Assembly: GCF_006125015.1 (NCBI RefSeq) | Contig: NZ_SZZN01000001.1 | Location: 1,054,001-1,118,000 of the forward strand | Length of the DNA: 64,000 nucleotides | Reading direction: 5' to 3' | Source of the DNA: Roseovarius arcticus | GTDB taxonomy: Bacteria > Pseudomonadota > Alphaproteobacteria > Rhodobacterales > Rhodobacteraceae | Shown here: piece by piece, positions 36,672-46,341 of the stretch | Layout of the letters: every line of letters begins with the position of its first letter | Position numbering within the stretch: the stretch's first letter is position 1 | Made by a program: the position numbers and the translations under genes | Notes under the pieces: model-generated | What the model saw: the letters and a program-made list of their open reading frames with translations, nothing else | Told to the model about the DNA's origin: nothing | The model's database searches: none

Positions 36672-36755
36672 CAAAAAAAAAGGCCGAGCGCTAGGCCCGG
36701 CCATAGTCCAACAGGGAGGTATGACGGTGGCGCCGTAGCGGCGCTCCCGTCAAGA
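36672..36755 (-). ncRNA. Candidate small RNA with CCUCC core and its own terminator
   Basis: On the minus strand a strong hairpin (GACGG ... CCGTC enclosing GCGCCG-CTA-CGGCGC, 36723-36751) is followed by a single-stranded-looking region containing ACCTCCC, then a seven-base-pair terminator stem (36682-36702, one GU pair) and nine Ts (36673-36681). A TTGATC, about 17 bases of spacer and TATTTG lie just upstream and could be the promoter. CCUCC can pair with ribosome binding sites, as in several known alphaproteobacterial small RNAs. It may instead be the 3' end of the upstream LysR mRNA. Confidence 0.5.
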
Positions 36756-36848
36756 GAGCAAATAAAGCCTCCGTTCGGACCGATCAAGTGAAATAAACAA
36801 ATTCATCAGCATGGCCGCTATGCGCCCAATGCATAGCAGCCTGATATG

Positions 36849-37754
36849 CTACGTAATTATCTGTTCTTTCACGTTTTTTCTGTATGCAATGATCTCTTGT
36901 TGCACGAAGTCGCGGAAGGCCGCGATGCGCTGTGAATGACGCAATTCTTCGGGGTAGGCGAGGAAGACAGGTACCTCGACCGACTCAACCTCGGGTAGAA
37001 CGCGAACAAGATTCGGAAAATCATACGTCAAATAGTCGGGGAGCACTCCGATTCCCAGATTATTAAGTACGCCTTGCAGCACGCCAAAGTAATTATTCAC
37101 CGTAAGCAGCGACCAGATGTCGTTCGTCACCAACTCTTTGACCAGATAGGTGGCAGCACTGACCTGCGCAGAATTCACGTTCTGGCAAATCAGGCGGTGA
37201 TCGCACAGATCGTCGACACTGGCGGGGGTGCCTCGCTGCGCAAGGTAATCTGGTGCCGCGTAAAGGCCCATATGAACGCCCATCAGCCGTTTGCGGATCA
37301 GGTCGGCTTGGCTGGGCTCTTTCATACGGATGGCCACGTCGGCCTCGCGCATGGGGAGATCCAGCACGCGCTCTTCCAGCATCAGGTCGATTTTCAGATC
37401 GGGATATTTCTCATATAGCTTGGCCAGACGCGGGGCGAGCCAGAGGGTACCGAACCCTATGGTCGTAGTTACGCGCAACTCGCCGAACACTTCGTCCTCG
37501 CTGTCGCGAATGCGGGCGGTGGCGGCATCCAGGCGTTTGATCATGGCGCGGGTCGCTTCGAACAACAACTCGCCTTGCTCGGTCAGGATCAGGCCGCGGG
37601 CGTGGCGGTGAAACAGCGTCGCGCTCAACGATTGCTCGAGCGAGCGGATCTGGCGCGACACGGCCGACTGCGACAGGTGCAGTAAATCGCCAGCATGGGT
37701 CAGGCTGCCGGCATCCGCGACGGCGTGAAAAATTCTAAGTTTGTCCCAATCCAT
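36849..37754 (-). CDS. LysR family transcriptional regulator
   Basis: This 301-residue regulator has the N-terminal HTH (FHAVADAGSLTHAGDLLHLS then QSAVSRQIRSLE, about residues 9-43) and a LysR effector domain with DLPMREADVAIRM and NNLGIGVLPDYL. The target is unknown. It is divergent from murI across about 180 bases, so it may control murI or itself. The next feature downstream on its strand is the candidate small RNA or 3'-UTR terminator. Confidence 0.9.
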   Translation of the reverse strand: MDWDKLRIFHAVADAGSLTHAGDLLHLSQSAVSRQIRSLEQSLSATLFHRHARGLILTEQGELLFEATRAMIKRLDAATARIRDSEDEVFGELRVTTTIGFGTLWLAPRLAKLYEKYPDLKIDLMLEERVLDLPMREADVAIRMKEPSQADLIRKRLMGVHMGLYAAPDYLAQRGTPASVDDLCDHRLICQNVNSAQVSAATYLVKELVTNDIWSLLTVNNYFGVLQGVLNNLGIGVLPDYLTYDFPNLVRVLPEVESVEVPVFLAYPEELRHSQRIAAFRDFVQQEIIAYRKNVKEQIIT

Positions 37755-37938
37755 GTAGGCGCGTCCAATTCATTGGTTTTATCCGTCCCTCATACCAAAT
37801 AATCCGGCCCGCTGCATAGGAGCATCACGCGCGGCAGGAGTTTCATTGATGCGCACGTGCAGATCGGTGTGGCGCAGCGCGGGAAGCGTGACTAGAATCG
37901 CCGCAACGCGGCATATCCAATCGACAAGGGCAAAGCGC

Positions 37939-38751
37939 ATGGCAGTAGGAATTTTCGACAGCGGATTGGGCGGTCTTACCGTGCTGGACGCGATCGTGGC
38001 CGGGCTGCCAGAACAGCCGCTAGTCTATCTGGGTGATAACGCGCATGCGCCCTACGGCGTGCGCACTGCGGATGACATCTATGCGTTGACGCAAGCGGGG
38101 GTCCAGCGACTGTGGGATCGAGGCTGCGATCTGGTGGTGCTGGCCTGCAACACTGCCTCTGCCGTTGCGCTGCGCCGAATGCAGGAGGCCGGCGTGCCGC
38201 GGGGCAAGCGCGTGTTGGGGGTGTTTGTACCGCTGATCGAGGCCCTGACCGAGAGGGAGTGGGGCGACAACTCTCCGCCGCGAGAGGTGGACGCGCGGCA
38301 TGTGGCGCTATTTGCCACCCCTGCGACTGTGGCGAGCCGGGCGTTCCAGCGCGAACTGGCGTTTCGTGCCATCGGCGTTGACGTTGAGGCGCAGGCCTGC
38401 GGAGGCGTTGTCGACGCCATTGAGGAGGGTGACATGATCCTGGCAGAAGCGCTTGTGCGCAGCCATGTGGAGGCGCTGCGCCGCAAGATGCCACAGCCGC
38501 AAGCCGCCGTGCTGGGCTGCACGCATTATCCATTGTTGGAGGCTGTATTTCAGCAGGCTCTCGGGCCGAATGTGACAGTGCTGTCGCAGCCCTCGTTGGT
38601 GGCGCGCAGCCTCGCGCATTATCTGGCGCGCCATCCAGAGATGGCTGGCCAAGGGAGCGGCGTGGAATATGTGACCACAGGCGATCCTCTTCGCGTATCG
38701 GACCGCGCGACGCAATTTTTGCGGCGGCCGGTCCGATTTGCGGCTGTCTGA
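37939..38751 (+). CDS. murI: Glutamate racemase
   Basis: This 270-residue enzyme makes D-glutamate for peptidoglycan. [12 protein letters not shown] at the start carries D7, ACNTAS has the first catalytic cysteine (C70), and GCTHYP near 193-198 the second. The ATG at 37939 follows AAGGG; an open extension 31 codons upstream lacks similarity. It is divergent from a LysR gene and followed by argC in the same direction. Confidence 0.94.
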   Translation: MAVGIFDSGLGGLTVLDAIVAGLPEQPLVYLGDNAHAPYGVRTADDIYALTQAGVQRLWDRGCDLVVLACNTASAVALRRMQEAGVPRGKRVLGVFVPLIEALTEREWGDNSPPREVDARHVALFATPATVASRAFQRELAFRAIGVDVEAQACGGVVDAIEEGDMILAEALVRSHVEALRRKMPQPQAAVLGCTHYPLLEAVFQQALGPNVTVLSQPSLVARSLAHYLARHPEMAGQGSGVEYVTTGDPLRVSDRATQFLRRPVRFAAV

Positions 38752-38828
38752 TCGCAGAGAACTATCGTCGCATTGCCCGGCGCGCCGTGATGGCGTAGGA
38801 GTTTTTCAAATTTGTAAGGGACCAGTTC

Positions 38829-39854
38829 ATGCATAATATCGCTATCCTTGGCGCCTCTGGCTATACCGGGGCCGAGTTGGTCCGCCTGATTGCGGTGCAT
38901 CCTGATATGCGCATCGCTGCGCTGGCCGCCAATTCCAAGGCGGGGCAGAGCATGGCGAACGTGTTTCCCCATCTGCGCCATCTGGACCTGCCGGAGCTTG
39001 TGACCATTGACCAGATTGATTTCTCGGGCATCGATTTGTGTTTTTGCGCATTGCCGCACGCTACCAGTCAAGAGGTAATCGCGGGCCTGCCCAAAACGCT
39101 CAAGATCGTTGATTTGAGTGCTGATTTTCGCCTGCGCGATCCGGCAGCATATGAGAAATGGTATGGCAATCCGCATGCCGCACTCGAATGTCAGGCCGAG
39201 GCAATCTATGGCCTGACCGAATTTTACCGCCAGGATATCCGCTCGGCGCGGCTTGTGGCTGGGACAGGCTGCAATGCGGCGACGGGGCAATACGCCCTGC
39301 GGCCCTTGATCGCAGGCGGATTGATAGATCTGGATGATATCATCATTGACCTCAAGACGGGGGTCAGCGGTGCGGGCCGCAGTCTCAAGGAAAATCTACT
39401 CCACGCAGAGTTGAGCGAGGGCACACATGCCTATGGAGTCGGCGGTACGCACCGCCACTTGGCTGAGTTTGATCAAGAGTTCTCGGCCATTGCTGGCCGT
39501 CCGGTAAATGTGCAGTTCACGCCACATTTATTGCCTGCAAACAGGGGGATACTTGCCACAGTTTACGTAAAGGGTGAGGCAGATGCCATCCATGCTGCGC
39601 TGGCTTCGACCTACGCGGACGAGCCGTTCTTGCAAGTGCTGCCATTTGGCCAAGTGCCCAGCACGCGGCATATCAGGGGCAGTAATTTTTGTCATATTGG
39701 CGTCAGTGGTGATCGGATAGAGGGCCGCGCCATAGTGATCGCTGCGCTTGATAACCTGACAAAGGGGTCCAGCGGACAGGCCTTGCAGAACGCCAATCTG
39801 ATGTTAGGTTTAGACGAGACGATGGCGCTTATGGCGCCGGCCGTCTTTCCCTGA
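38829..39854 (+). CDS. argC: N-acetyl-gamma-glutamyl-phosphate reductase
   Basis: This 341-residue NADPH-dependent enzyme catalyses the third step of arginine synthesis. [16 protein letters not shown] is the nucleotide motif, SADFRLRD and [11 protein letters not shown] are family segments, and the catalytic cysteine lies in [11 protein letters not shown], a variant of the GCYPT motif seen in many other ArgC proteins. AAGGGAC precedes the ATG. It is 77 bases downstream of murI. Confidence 0.93.
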   Translation: MHNIAILGASGYTGAELVRLIAVHPDMRIAALAANSKAGQSMANVFPHLRHLDLPELVTIDQIDFSGIDLCFCALPHATSQEVIAGLPKTLKIVDLSADFRLRDPAAYEKWYGNPHAALECQAEAIYGLTEFYRQDIRSARLVAGTGCNAATGQYALRPLIAGGLIDLDDIIIDLKTGVSGAGRSLKENLLHAELSEGTHAYGVGGTHRHLAEFDQEFSAIAGRPVNVQFTPHLLPANRGILATVYVKGEADAIHAALASTYADEPFLQVLPFGQVPSTRHIRGSNFCHIGVSGDRIEGRAIVIAALDNLTKGSSGQALQNANLMLGLDETMALMAPAVFP

Positions 39855-39878
39855 AGAAAAACTTGAGGATCGCACCGC

Positions 39879-40331
39879 ATGTCGATGAAATCGCTCAAAA
39901 AGACCCGGCGCGTGCAGATCATTGCAGTGGCTGCTACGGCGCTGGTTTTGTCCACCGCGTTGATCGGATATGCGATGCGCGACGGTATCAATCTCTTTCG
40001 TTCGCCCAGTCAAGTAATGGCCGAGCCGCCGATGCCCGGCGAGGTTTTTCGCATTGGGGGCCTTGTTGAGACGGGTAGCCTGATCCGCGGGGCGGGATCC
40101 GAAGTGCTGTTTTCCGTGACCGATGGCGGCGCCGCTGTGCCGGTGAGTTATGTAGGCGTGTTGCCCGATCTATTTGGCGAGGATCAGGGCATGGTCGGCC
40201 TCGGCACCTATGACGGCGAAACGTTTCGCGCAACCGAAATTCTGGCGAAGCACGACGAGTCCTACATGCCCAAAGAGGTCGTCGAGGCGCTGAAGGCGCA
40301 GGGCGTTTACCAGGCCCCGGACGCGCAGTAA
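39879..40331 (+). CDS. ccmE: Cytochrome c maturation heme chaperone CcmE
   Basis: This 150-residue protein is anchored by one N-terminal helix (about residues 12-33) and carries heme covalently on H125 in LAKHDESYMP, passing it to CcmF-CcmH. The OB-fold body (GEVFRIGGLVETGSLIRG, FSVTDGG) is intact. It directly follows argC. The rest of the heme-ligation module (ccmF, ccmH) lies 1.3 kb downstream, separated by two GTA-type lysis genes. Confidence 0.95.
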   Translation: MSMKSLKKTRRVQIIAVAATALVLSTALIGYAMRDGINLFRSPSQVMAEPPMPGEVFRIGGLVETGSLIRGAGSEVLFSVTDGGAAVPVSYVGVLPDLFGEDQGMVGLGTYDGETFRATEILAKHDESYMPKEVVEALKAQGVYQAPDAQ

Positions 40332-40410
40332 GCGCGCCGTTAACCAAACATCCACCACATTTCGCACGAGGCGGGGAACAGGTCCCGGCCTGTGATGCGA
40401 AGGCGGTGGC

Positions 40411-41022
40411 ATGATTGAAGTGCGCGAAATAGCTAGGCAGATCGTCGCCCGTGAGGGCGCCTATGTAAACGATCCCGATGATCCGGGAGGCGCCACCAAA
40501 CATGGCGTGACGGTGCATACGATGCGCCGCCTTGGGCTGGATTTGAACGGCGATGGTGGCGTGGATGCAGCTGATGTGCGCCGCATCACCCCCGCGCAGG
40601 CCGAGGATATATTCATCAAACATTATTATAGCGATCCTGGCATTGGACGGTTGCCGCCAGCTCTGCGCGCCAGCGTGTTCGACATGTATGTCAATGCTGG
40701 TACTAACGCGGTCAAAATCCTTCAGCGGCTGCTGCGCCAAATGGGACAGAACGTAACTGTTGATGGCGTAATTGGCCCTCAGACCGCAGCAGCGGCCGAT
40801 GTTGCGGCGCGTGTGGCGCCTGGCCATATCGGCGACGCCTACGCCATCGCGCGGCGCAATTACTACTTGCGCCTAGCTGATCGGCGACCGGCCAGTCGTA
40901 AGTTTGCCCGCACGCAAAAAGGCGGCAAGGGCGGCTGGATCATCCGCGCCGAGGAGTTCATGACCCCGCGCTATCACCTAAGCCGCGAGGAATTTGCCGA
41001 AAGGGTCGCCAAATGGGGGTGA
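40411..41022 (+). CDS. GTA-type endolysin, glycoside hydrolase family 108
   Basis: This 203-residue peptidoglycan hydrolase has the catalytic motif IVAREGAYVNDPDDPGGATKHG-like start with E15 as acid (motif spans about 11-32), then a peptidoglycan-binding-type C-terminal half (VDGVIGPQTAAAADV). A 12-residue EF-hand-like loop, DLNGDGGVDAAD at 44-55, interrupts the catalytic domain. It lacks a signal peptide, so it needs a holin, which is encoded next with a ten-base overlap. The pair matches the lysis cassette used by rhodobacterial gene transfer agents, inferred from family and arrangement. Confidence 0.85.
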   Translation: MIEVREIARQIVAREGAYVNDPDDPGGATKHGVTVHTMRRLGLDLNGDGGVDAADVRRITPAQAEDIFIKHYYSDPGIGRLPPALRASVFDMYVNAGTNAVKILQRLLRQMGQNVTVDGVIGPQTAAAADVAARVAPGHIGDAYAIARRNYYLRLADRRPASRKFARTQKGGKGGWIIRAEEFMTPRYHLSREEFAERVAKWG

Positions 41023-41576
41023 TGAGCAAACTATTGACGCTGCTTTTTGGTAGCGGGCGCAACGTGGTCGCGCAGACAGCAGAAGTTTTCCGAGAAAATG
41101 CCGAGGCTGGCGCAAGCCGCCGAACAGCAGAGAGGGGCGCTGCGCTTGATCAATTTGGTGAGGAATTTAGCGCAGGCCAAACCGGGTGGTTTGACCGGAT
41201 GATGGACGGGGTGAACCGCCTGCCGCGCCCGGCGCTGGCGCTGGGAACGCTAGGCCTGTTCATCGCGGCGATGGTCGATCCGGTGTGGTTTGCCGCTCGG
41301 ATGCAGGGCATTGCGTTGGTGCCCGAGCCGCTGTGGTGGCTGCTGGGCGTGATCGTGTCGTTTTACTTTGGCGCGCGTCACCAGTTTAAGGGCCAAGCGT
41401 ACCGAACGACCATCGCGCAGGCTGTCGCAAGCGCGCCTCAGATCGCGCGCAGCATTGAGGCGCTAGAGGGGGCGCACCCGACGTCCGCCGATGAGCAGGG
41501 CCCTGCCGCGCCCAAGCAGCCCGCAGCCAGCGAGGCAAACCCCGCGCTGAGCGCGTGGCGCGAGCAGGAACGCTAG
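41013..41576 (+). CDS. Holin for gene transfer agent release (3TM GTA holin family)
   Basis: This 187-residue protein has a helical N-terminal half and membrane helices around ALALGTLGLFIAAMV (about residues 75-90) and PEPLWWLLGVIVSFYFGARHQFKG (108-131), the signature of the GTA holin family (PF11351). It would let the preceding endolysin reach the cell wall so that particles are released. AAAGGG lies seven bases before the ATG; an in-frame ATG at 41022 is an alternative. A variable alanine- and proline-rich tail ends the protein. Confidence 0.85.
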   Translation: MGVMSKLLTLLFGSGRNVVAQTAEVFRENAEAGASRRTAERGAALDQFGEEFSAGQTGWFDRMMDGVNRLPRPALALGTLGLFIAAMVDPVWFAARMQGIALVPEPLWWLLGVIVSFYFGARHQFKGQAYRTTIAQAVASAPQIARSIEALEGAHPTSADEQGPAAPKQPAASEANPALSAWREQER

Positions 41577-41651
41577 AGCCGCGACAATCTGAAACGTCGC
41601 GCGCGTCATTTGCAGTTGGTGGCGCGCGCTGAGGACGGTTATAGATGGGGT

Positions 41652-43628
41652 ATGATTACAGAACTTGGCCATTTCGCCCTTATCCTCGCCCTCTTGCTTG
41701 CCTGCGTGCAAGCCACCGTTCCGCTGATCGGCGCGCACAAGCGCTGGACCGGCTGGATGGCCGTTGGTGATACCGCCGCGGGTTTGCAATTTTTGATGGT
41801 CGCGCTGGCTTTTGCCGCGCTGATGCATGCCTTCATCACGTCCGATTTCTCGTTGCGGCTGGTCACACTGAACAGCCACTCGGCCAAGCCAATGCTTTAC
41901 AAAATCACCGGTGTCTGGGGCAATCACGAAGGCTCCATGCTGCTTTGGGTGCTGATTGTCGCTTTATTCGGGGCCTGTGCCGCATGGTTCGGGGGCAATC
42001 TGCCGCCCGGTTTGCGGGCGAGGGTCCTCGCAGTGCAGGGTATGATCGGAGTGGCGTTCCTTGCCTTTATCCTTTTCACGTCGAATCCGTTCCTACGCCT
42101 CGCTATGCCTCCGTTGGACGGGCAGGATCTAAACCCGTTATTGCAAGATCCGGGTCTCGCGTTTCATCCACCATTTCTCTACCTCGGCTACGTTGGCCTA
42201 TCGATGACGTTCAGTTTTGCCATCGCGGCGCTGATCGAAGGCCGCGTTGATGCCGCATGGGGGCGCTGGGTGCGGCCCTATACGCTGGCCGCTTGGATAT
42301 TCTTGACGATCGGCATCGCGATGGGCAGTTGGTGGGCTTATTACGAGCTGGGCTGGGGCGGTTTTTGGTTTTGGGACCCGGTGGAAAATGCCAGCTTCAT
42401 GCCTTGGCTAATCGCCGCCGCATTGTTGCATTCCGCCATCGTCGTGGAAAAGCGCGAAAGCCTGAAAAGCTGGACTATCCTGCTGGCGATCATCGCGTTC
42501 GGATTCTCCATGATCGGCGCGTTCATCACACGATCGGGCGTTCTGACTTCGGTGCATGCGTTTGCCAATGATCCCGAGCGTGGGATGTTCCTGTTGGGGA
42601 TCACCGCGCTCTTTATGATGGGTGGGCTGACAATGTTCGCGGCGCGCGCGGGGTCCATGCAGGCGCGCGGCGTCTTCTCACTTGCTAGCCGCGAATCGAT
42701 GTTGGTGGCCAATAACGTGCTGCTGGGTGTTTCGGCATTCGTCGTATTTTTCGGCACGATTTGGCCCTTGGTCGCCGAATTGTTCTTTGATCGCAAGCTG
42801 TCGGTCGGCGCGCCTTTCTTTGATATGGCATTCACGCCCTTCATGATCGCGCTGGGGGCTGCGCTGCCTATCGGGGCGATGATGCCCTGGAAACGTGGCC
42901 AGCTTCGCCGCGTGCTGAGGCAACTGGTGCCTGCCATGGTGCTCGCGATTGCTGTGCTAGGTCTTGTCTGGTCGATACAGTCGGGCCGCAGCATGATGGG
43001 GCCGGTTGGACTTGGGCTGGGCACGTGGCTTGTCGTCGGTGCGATGCTCGATATCTGGTCGCGCACTGGCATGCGCGGCGATGTGTCCACCCGCGCGGCC
43101 CGTCTGCTACGCCTACCGCGCGCCGACTGGGGCAAAGCGACGGCCCATGCTGGCCTTGGCGTGACCATCGCAGGCATCGCCGGTTTGTTAGCATGGGAGG
43201 CCGAGGATATTCGCGTGCTGAATGTCGGCGAAAGCTTTGGTCTAGCGGGTTATACTATCACATTGCAGGACGTGCGGCGCAGCGAAGGGCCTAACTATAT
43301 CGCCACTATTGCCGATATGCGTCTGTCAAAAAATGGAACCACGATCAACGTGCTGCAGCCGGAAAAGCGCTATTACCCTGTGGCTGAAATGCCGACAACG
43401 GAGGCGGCCATCGACAACGGATTTTTCCGTGACGTCTATGTCGTGATCGGCGATCCGCAGGATAACGGCGGCTGGGCTGTGCGGACCTACTATAAACCTC
43501 TGGCCAATTGGGTCTGGGGCGGCGCCATCCTGATGGCTTTGGGCGGCGCGCTGTCGCTGAGTGATCGGCGATACCGTGTAGCGGCTGGCGCGCGTAAGGC
43601 CGCGCCCGGCGGTGTGCCCGCAGAATGA
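41652..43628 (+). CDS. ccmF: Heme lyase CcmF, cytochrome c maturation
   Basis: This 658-residue polytopic membrane protein has about 14-15 helices. It includes the tryptophan-rich heme-handling WWD motif WGGFWFWDPVENASFMPW (about 237-254) and TRSGVLTSVHAFA. With CcmH it attaches heme to apocytochrome c. The start at 41652 follows GATGGGG; the frame is open 14 codons upstream without similarity. The stop overlaps ccmH by four bases. Confidence 0.95.
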   Translation: MITELGHFALILALLLACVQATVPLIGAHKRWTGWMAVGDTAAGLQFLMVALAFAALMHAFITSDFSLRLVTLNSHSAKPMLYKITGVWGNHEGSMLLWVLIVALFGACAAWFGGNLPPGLRARVLAVQGMIGVAFLAFILFTSNPFLRLAMPPLDGQDLNPLLQDPGLAFHPPFLYLGYVGLSMTFSFAIAALIEGRVDAAWGRWVRPYTLAAWIFLTIGIAMGSWWAYYELGWGGFWFWDPVENASFMPWLIAAALLHSAIVVEKRESLKSWTILLAIIAFGFSMIGAFITRSGVLTSVHAFANDPERGMFLLGITALFMMGGLTMFAARAGSMQARGVFSLASRESMLVANNVLLGVSAFVVFFGTIWPLVAELFFDRKLSVGAPFFDMAFTPFMIALGAALPIGAMMPWKRGQLRRVLRQLVPAMVLAIAVLGLVWSIQSGRSMMGPVGLGLGTWLVVGAMLDIWSRTGMRGDVSTRAARLLRLPRADWGKATAHAGLGVTIAGIAGLLAWEAEDIRVLNVGESFGLAGYTITLQDVRRSEGPNYIATIADMRLSKNGTTINVLQPEKRYYPVAEMPTTEAAIDNGFFRDVYVVIGDPQDNGGWAVRTYYKPLANWVWGGAILMALGGALSLSDRRYRVAAGARKAAPGGVPAE

Positions 43629-44077
43629 AGCGCCTTGCCCTCATCCTCGCGCTGATCGGAAGCCCTCTTTTTGCGGTGCAGCCTGATGAGGTGCTGAACG
43701 ATCCTGCGCTGGAGGCGCGGGCGCGGGAATTGTCCACGGGCCTGCGCTGCCTTGTCTGCCGGAATGAGAATATTGACGCCTCAAACGCGCCGCTTGCGCG
43801 CGACCTACGGCTTCTGTTGCGCGCGCGGCTTGTCGCGGGCGACAGCGACGGTGAAGCAGTTGATTTTATCGTCGACCGATATGGCGAATATGTCTTGCTT
43901 CAACCTCGCGCGACCGGAAGCACTTGGATGCTGTGGCTGGCGGGGCCGCTGATGTTACTGCTGGCCGCTGCGGTTGCGCTAATTTATATCCGGCGGCGCG
44001 GGCAGGCCGGGCCCGAAGAGGACCGGCTGAGCGATGCCGAGGCCGCGCGCCTACGCGATATTTTAGACGGGCAATAG
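43625..44077 (+). CDS. ccmH: Cytochrome c maturation protein CcmH
   Basis: This 150-residue protein has a signal peptide (about residues 1-18), the redox motif LRCLVC (residues 41-46) in ELSTGLRCLVCRNENI, and a C-terminal membrane helix (about 98-119). It reduces or presents apocytochrome for heme ligation by CcmF. It is coupled to ccmF by ATGA and precedes a PaaG-like gene by four bases. Confidence 0.93.
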   Translation: MKRLALILALIGSPLFAVQPDEVLNDPALEARARELSTGLRCLVCRNENIDASNAPLARDLRLLLRARLVAGDSDGEAVDFIVDRYGEYVLLQPRATGSTWMLWLAGPLMLLLAAAVALIYIRRRGQAGPEEDRLSDAEAARLRDILDGQ

Positions 44078-44081
44078 ACCG

Positions 44082-44861
44082 ATGAAGGCCTACTCTACCA
44101 TCACGATGGGCATTAAGGACGATATCGCTCTGCTAACTTTGAACCGGCCGGATAAGTTGAACGCACTTAATGCGCAGATGCGGGCCGAAATTACTGACGC
44201 CTGTGGGTTTGCTGGTCGCCATGCGCGGGTGCTGGTTTTGACTGGTAGTGGCCGCGCGTTTTGCGCAGGGCAGGATCTGAGCGATGCTGGCAATGCCGCC
44301 AGCTTGGATCTGGAGCGTGTGCTGCGCGACGAATACGTGCCGATGCTGCACGCGATTTCCGAGTGCCCTATTCCGACGATCGCCGCTGTTAATGGTGCGG
44401 CCGCGGGGGCCGGGGCTAATCTAGCGCTGGCGGCTGACGTCGTGATCGCGTCGCACACTGCCTATTTCACCCAAGCGTTCACTCGGATCGGCCTGATGCC
44501 AGACGCGGGCGGCACCTACTGGTTGCCCCGCCAGATGGGCGCGGCCAAGGCGATGGGCGCTGCCCTTTTTGCCGAACGGATCACTGCGGAGGATGCCGCC
44601 GCCTGGGGTATGATCTGGGAGGCTGTTCCAGATATGGAATTCGATTCCAAATGGCGCGCCCGTGCCGCGCATCTGGCAAGCGGCCCAACCGAGGCCTATC
44701 GCAACCTGAAATCAGCCCTGCGCGCTAGCTGGGGCAATGGAGAGAGCGCGCAGCTAGATCTTGAGGCTAAGTTGCAAGGTGCATGCGGCCAGACTCGCGA
44801 CTTTAAGGAAGGGGTGGTGGCATTTCTGGACAAGCGCAAGCCGTTCTTTGAGGGACGTTGA
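44082..44861 (+). CDS. Enoyl-CoA hydratase/isomerase, PaaG-like
   Basis: This 259-residue crotonase-fold enzyme has NRPDKLNALN, the oxyanion segment FCAGQDLSD, AAVNGAAAGAGANLALAAD and the PaaG-type motif GLMPDAGGTYWLPRQMG. In PaaG (ring-1,2-epoxyphenylacetyl-CoA isomerase) the aspartate in this motif is catalytic. No other phenylacetate genes are nearby, so a general enoyl-CoA isomerase role is equally likely. It is followed by a good terminator. Confidence 0.85.
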   Translation: MKAYSTITMGIKDDIALLTLNRPDKLNALNAQMRAEITDACGFAGRHARVLVLTGSGRAFCAGQDLSDAGNAASLDLERVLRDEYVPMLHAISECPIPTIAAVNGAAAGAGANLALAADVVIASHTAYFTQAFTRIGLMPDAGGTYWLPRQMGAAKAMGAALFAERITAEDAAAWGMIWEAVPDMEFDSKWRARAAHLASGPTEAYRNLKSALRASWGNGESAQLDLEAKLQGACGQTRDFKEGVVAFLDKRKPFFEGR

Positions 44862-44916
44862 ACCAGAGGGTTTCGTATTACGAGGGTTTGCCCCAGACAT
44901 TCGCCGCAGATATGAC

Positions 44917-44948
44917 AAAGGCGCAACCGTTCTGGCTGCGCCTTTTTT
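44917..44948 (+). terminator. Rho-independent terminator of the ccmF-ccmH-paaG unit
   Basis: AAAGGCGCA pairs with TGCGCCTTT over a nine-base-pair stem, followed by a run of T ending at 44948. It lies 56 bases after the PaaG-like stop and 22 bases before the end of the convergent gltA. The opposite strand has a shorter T run, so it may serve gltA weakly. Confidence 0.82.
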
Positions 44949-44969
44949 CATTTTCGGTAAAACCGCTGG

Positions 44970-46265
44970 TTAACGCTTCTCGATATCCACGTAATCGCGG
45001 AACTCCGCACCGACATAAAGCTGGCGTGGGCGTCCAATCTTGAGCTGTGGATCGGCGATCATTTCCTTCCACTGGGAAATCCAGCCGACGGTGCGCGAGA
45101 CGGCAAAGATCGCGGTAAACATCGACGTGGGAAAGCCCATCGCCTCAAGAATGATGCCTGAGTAGAAATCAACGTTTGGAAACAGCTTCTTCTCCGCAAA
45201 GTAGGGATCGGCAAGCGCCTGCTTTTCCAACTCCTTGGCGACCTGCAGGGTCGGATTGCCTTCAATACCCATCAGGTCCAGAACCTCGTCTGCGGACTGT
45301 TTCATGACCTTGGCGCGGGGATCGAAATTCTTGTAAACACGGTGGCCGAAACCCATCAGGCGGAAGGGATCGTCCTTATCCTTGGCGCGGGCGATAAACT
45401 CGGGAATGCGGTCGACTGTGCCAATCTCGCGCAGCATTTCGAGAGCGGCCTGATTGGCGCCGCCATGCGCAGGGCCCCAAAGGCAGGCGATGCCTGCTGC
45501 AATGCATGCAAATGGGTTTGCGCCCGATGACGACGCAAGCCGCACGGTCGAGGTCGAGGCGTTCTGCTCATGATCGGCGTGGAGCGTGAAAATGCGGTCC
45601 ATCGCGCGGCTGAGGATTGGATTCACCTCATAATCTTCGGCGGGAACGGCAAAGCACATGCGCAGGAAATTCGACGCATAGTCGATGTCGTTGCGCGGAT
45701 AAACAAACGGCTGGCCGATCGTGTATTTGTACGCCATCGCCGCAATCGTTGGCATTTTTGCGATCATGCGAACCGACGCGACCTCACGCTGCCACGGATC
45801 GTTGATGTCGGTACTGTCGTGATAGAACGCGCTAAGCGCGCCCACGACACCCACCATGATCGCCATCGGGGGCGCATCACGGCGGAAACCACGGAACAGG
45901 AACTGCATTTGCTCATGCAGCATCGTGTGGTTGGTCACCCGTGCCTCAAAATCCTCAAGCTGCACAGCAGATGGCAGCTCACCATAAAGCAGCAAGTAGC
46001 AGACCTCTAGGTAGTGAGATTTCTCTGCCAACTGGTCGATGGGATAACCGCGGTGCAGCAACTCACCTTTTTCGCCGTCGATAAATGTGATCGTGCTGTC
46101 GCAGCTCGCTGTTGAGGTAAAACCGGGGTCATATGTAAACACATGCGCCTGAGCGTATAGTTTACGGATATCAATCACATCCGGACCTAGCGTCGGCGTG
46201 TGGATCGGCAGCTCGTACTCGTTGCCGTCGATGGTCAGCTTAGCGGTCTTTTTGTCGTCGGCCAT
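44970..46265 (-). CDS. gltA: Citrate synthase
   Basis: This 431-residue hexameric-type citrate synthase has the catalytic histidines in [11 protein letters not shown] and [14 protein letters not shown] and the aspartate in [10 protein letters not shown]. It condenses oxaloacetate with acetyl-CoA at the TCA entry point. The ATG at 46265 follows AAGGAGAG; the frame stays open 35 codons upstream into the gltX stop region without family similarity. Confidence 0.96.
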   Translation of the reverse strand: MADDKKTAKLTIDGNEYELPIHTPTLGPDVIDIRKLYAQAHVFTYDPGFTSTASCDSTITFIDGEKGELLHRGYPIDQLAEKSHYLEVCYLLLYGELPSAVQLEDFEARVTNHTMLHEQMQFLFRGFRRDAPPMAIMVGVVGALSAFYHDSTDINDPWQREVASVRMIAKMPTIAAMAYKYTIGQPFVYPRNDIDYASNFLRMCFAVPAEDYEVNPILSRAMDRIFTLHADHEQNASTSTVRLASSSGANPFACIAAGIACLWGPAHGGANQAALEMLREIGTVDRIPEFIARAKDKDDPFRLMGFGHRVYKNFDPRAKVMKQSADEVLDLMGIEGNPTLQVAKELEKQALADPYFAEKKLFPNVDFYSGIILEAMGFPTSMFTAIFAVSRTVGWISQWKEMIADPQLKIGRPRQLYVGAEFRDYVDIEKR

Positions 46266-46341
46266 GCGGCTCTCTCCTTGTTGCAGCCGGTGCACCGCGT
46301 GTCCGGTTTCGGCTGAATACGTCATCGGCCCTTCAGGTTTA

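Noticed and set aside
36721-36738. Five-codon ORF after GGGAGGT on the plus strand
   Set aside because: The spacing from GGGAGGT to ATG is zero, and the structure fits a minus-strand hairpin and terminator better.
40332-40410. CtrA site upstream of the endolysin
   Set aside because: Only one half-site (TTAACC near 40340) is present; no second half at the right spacing.
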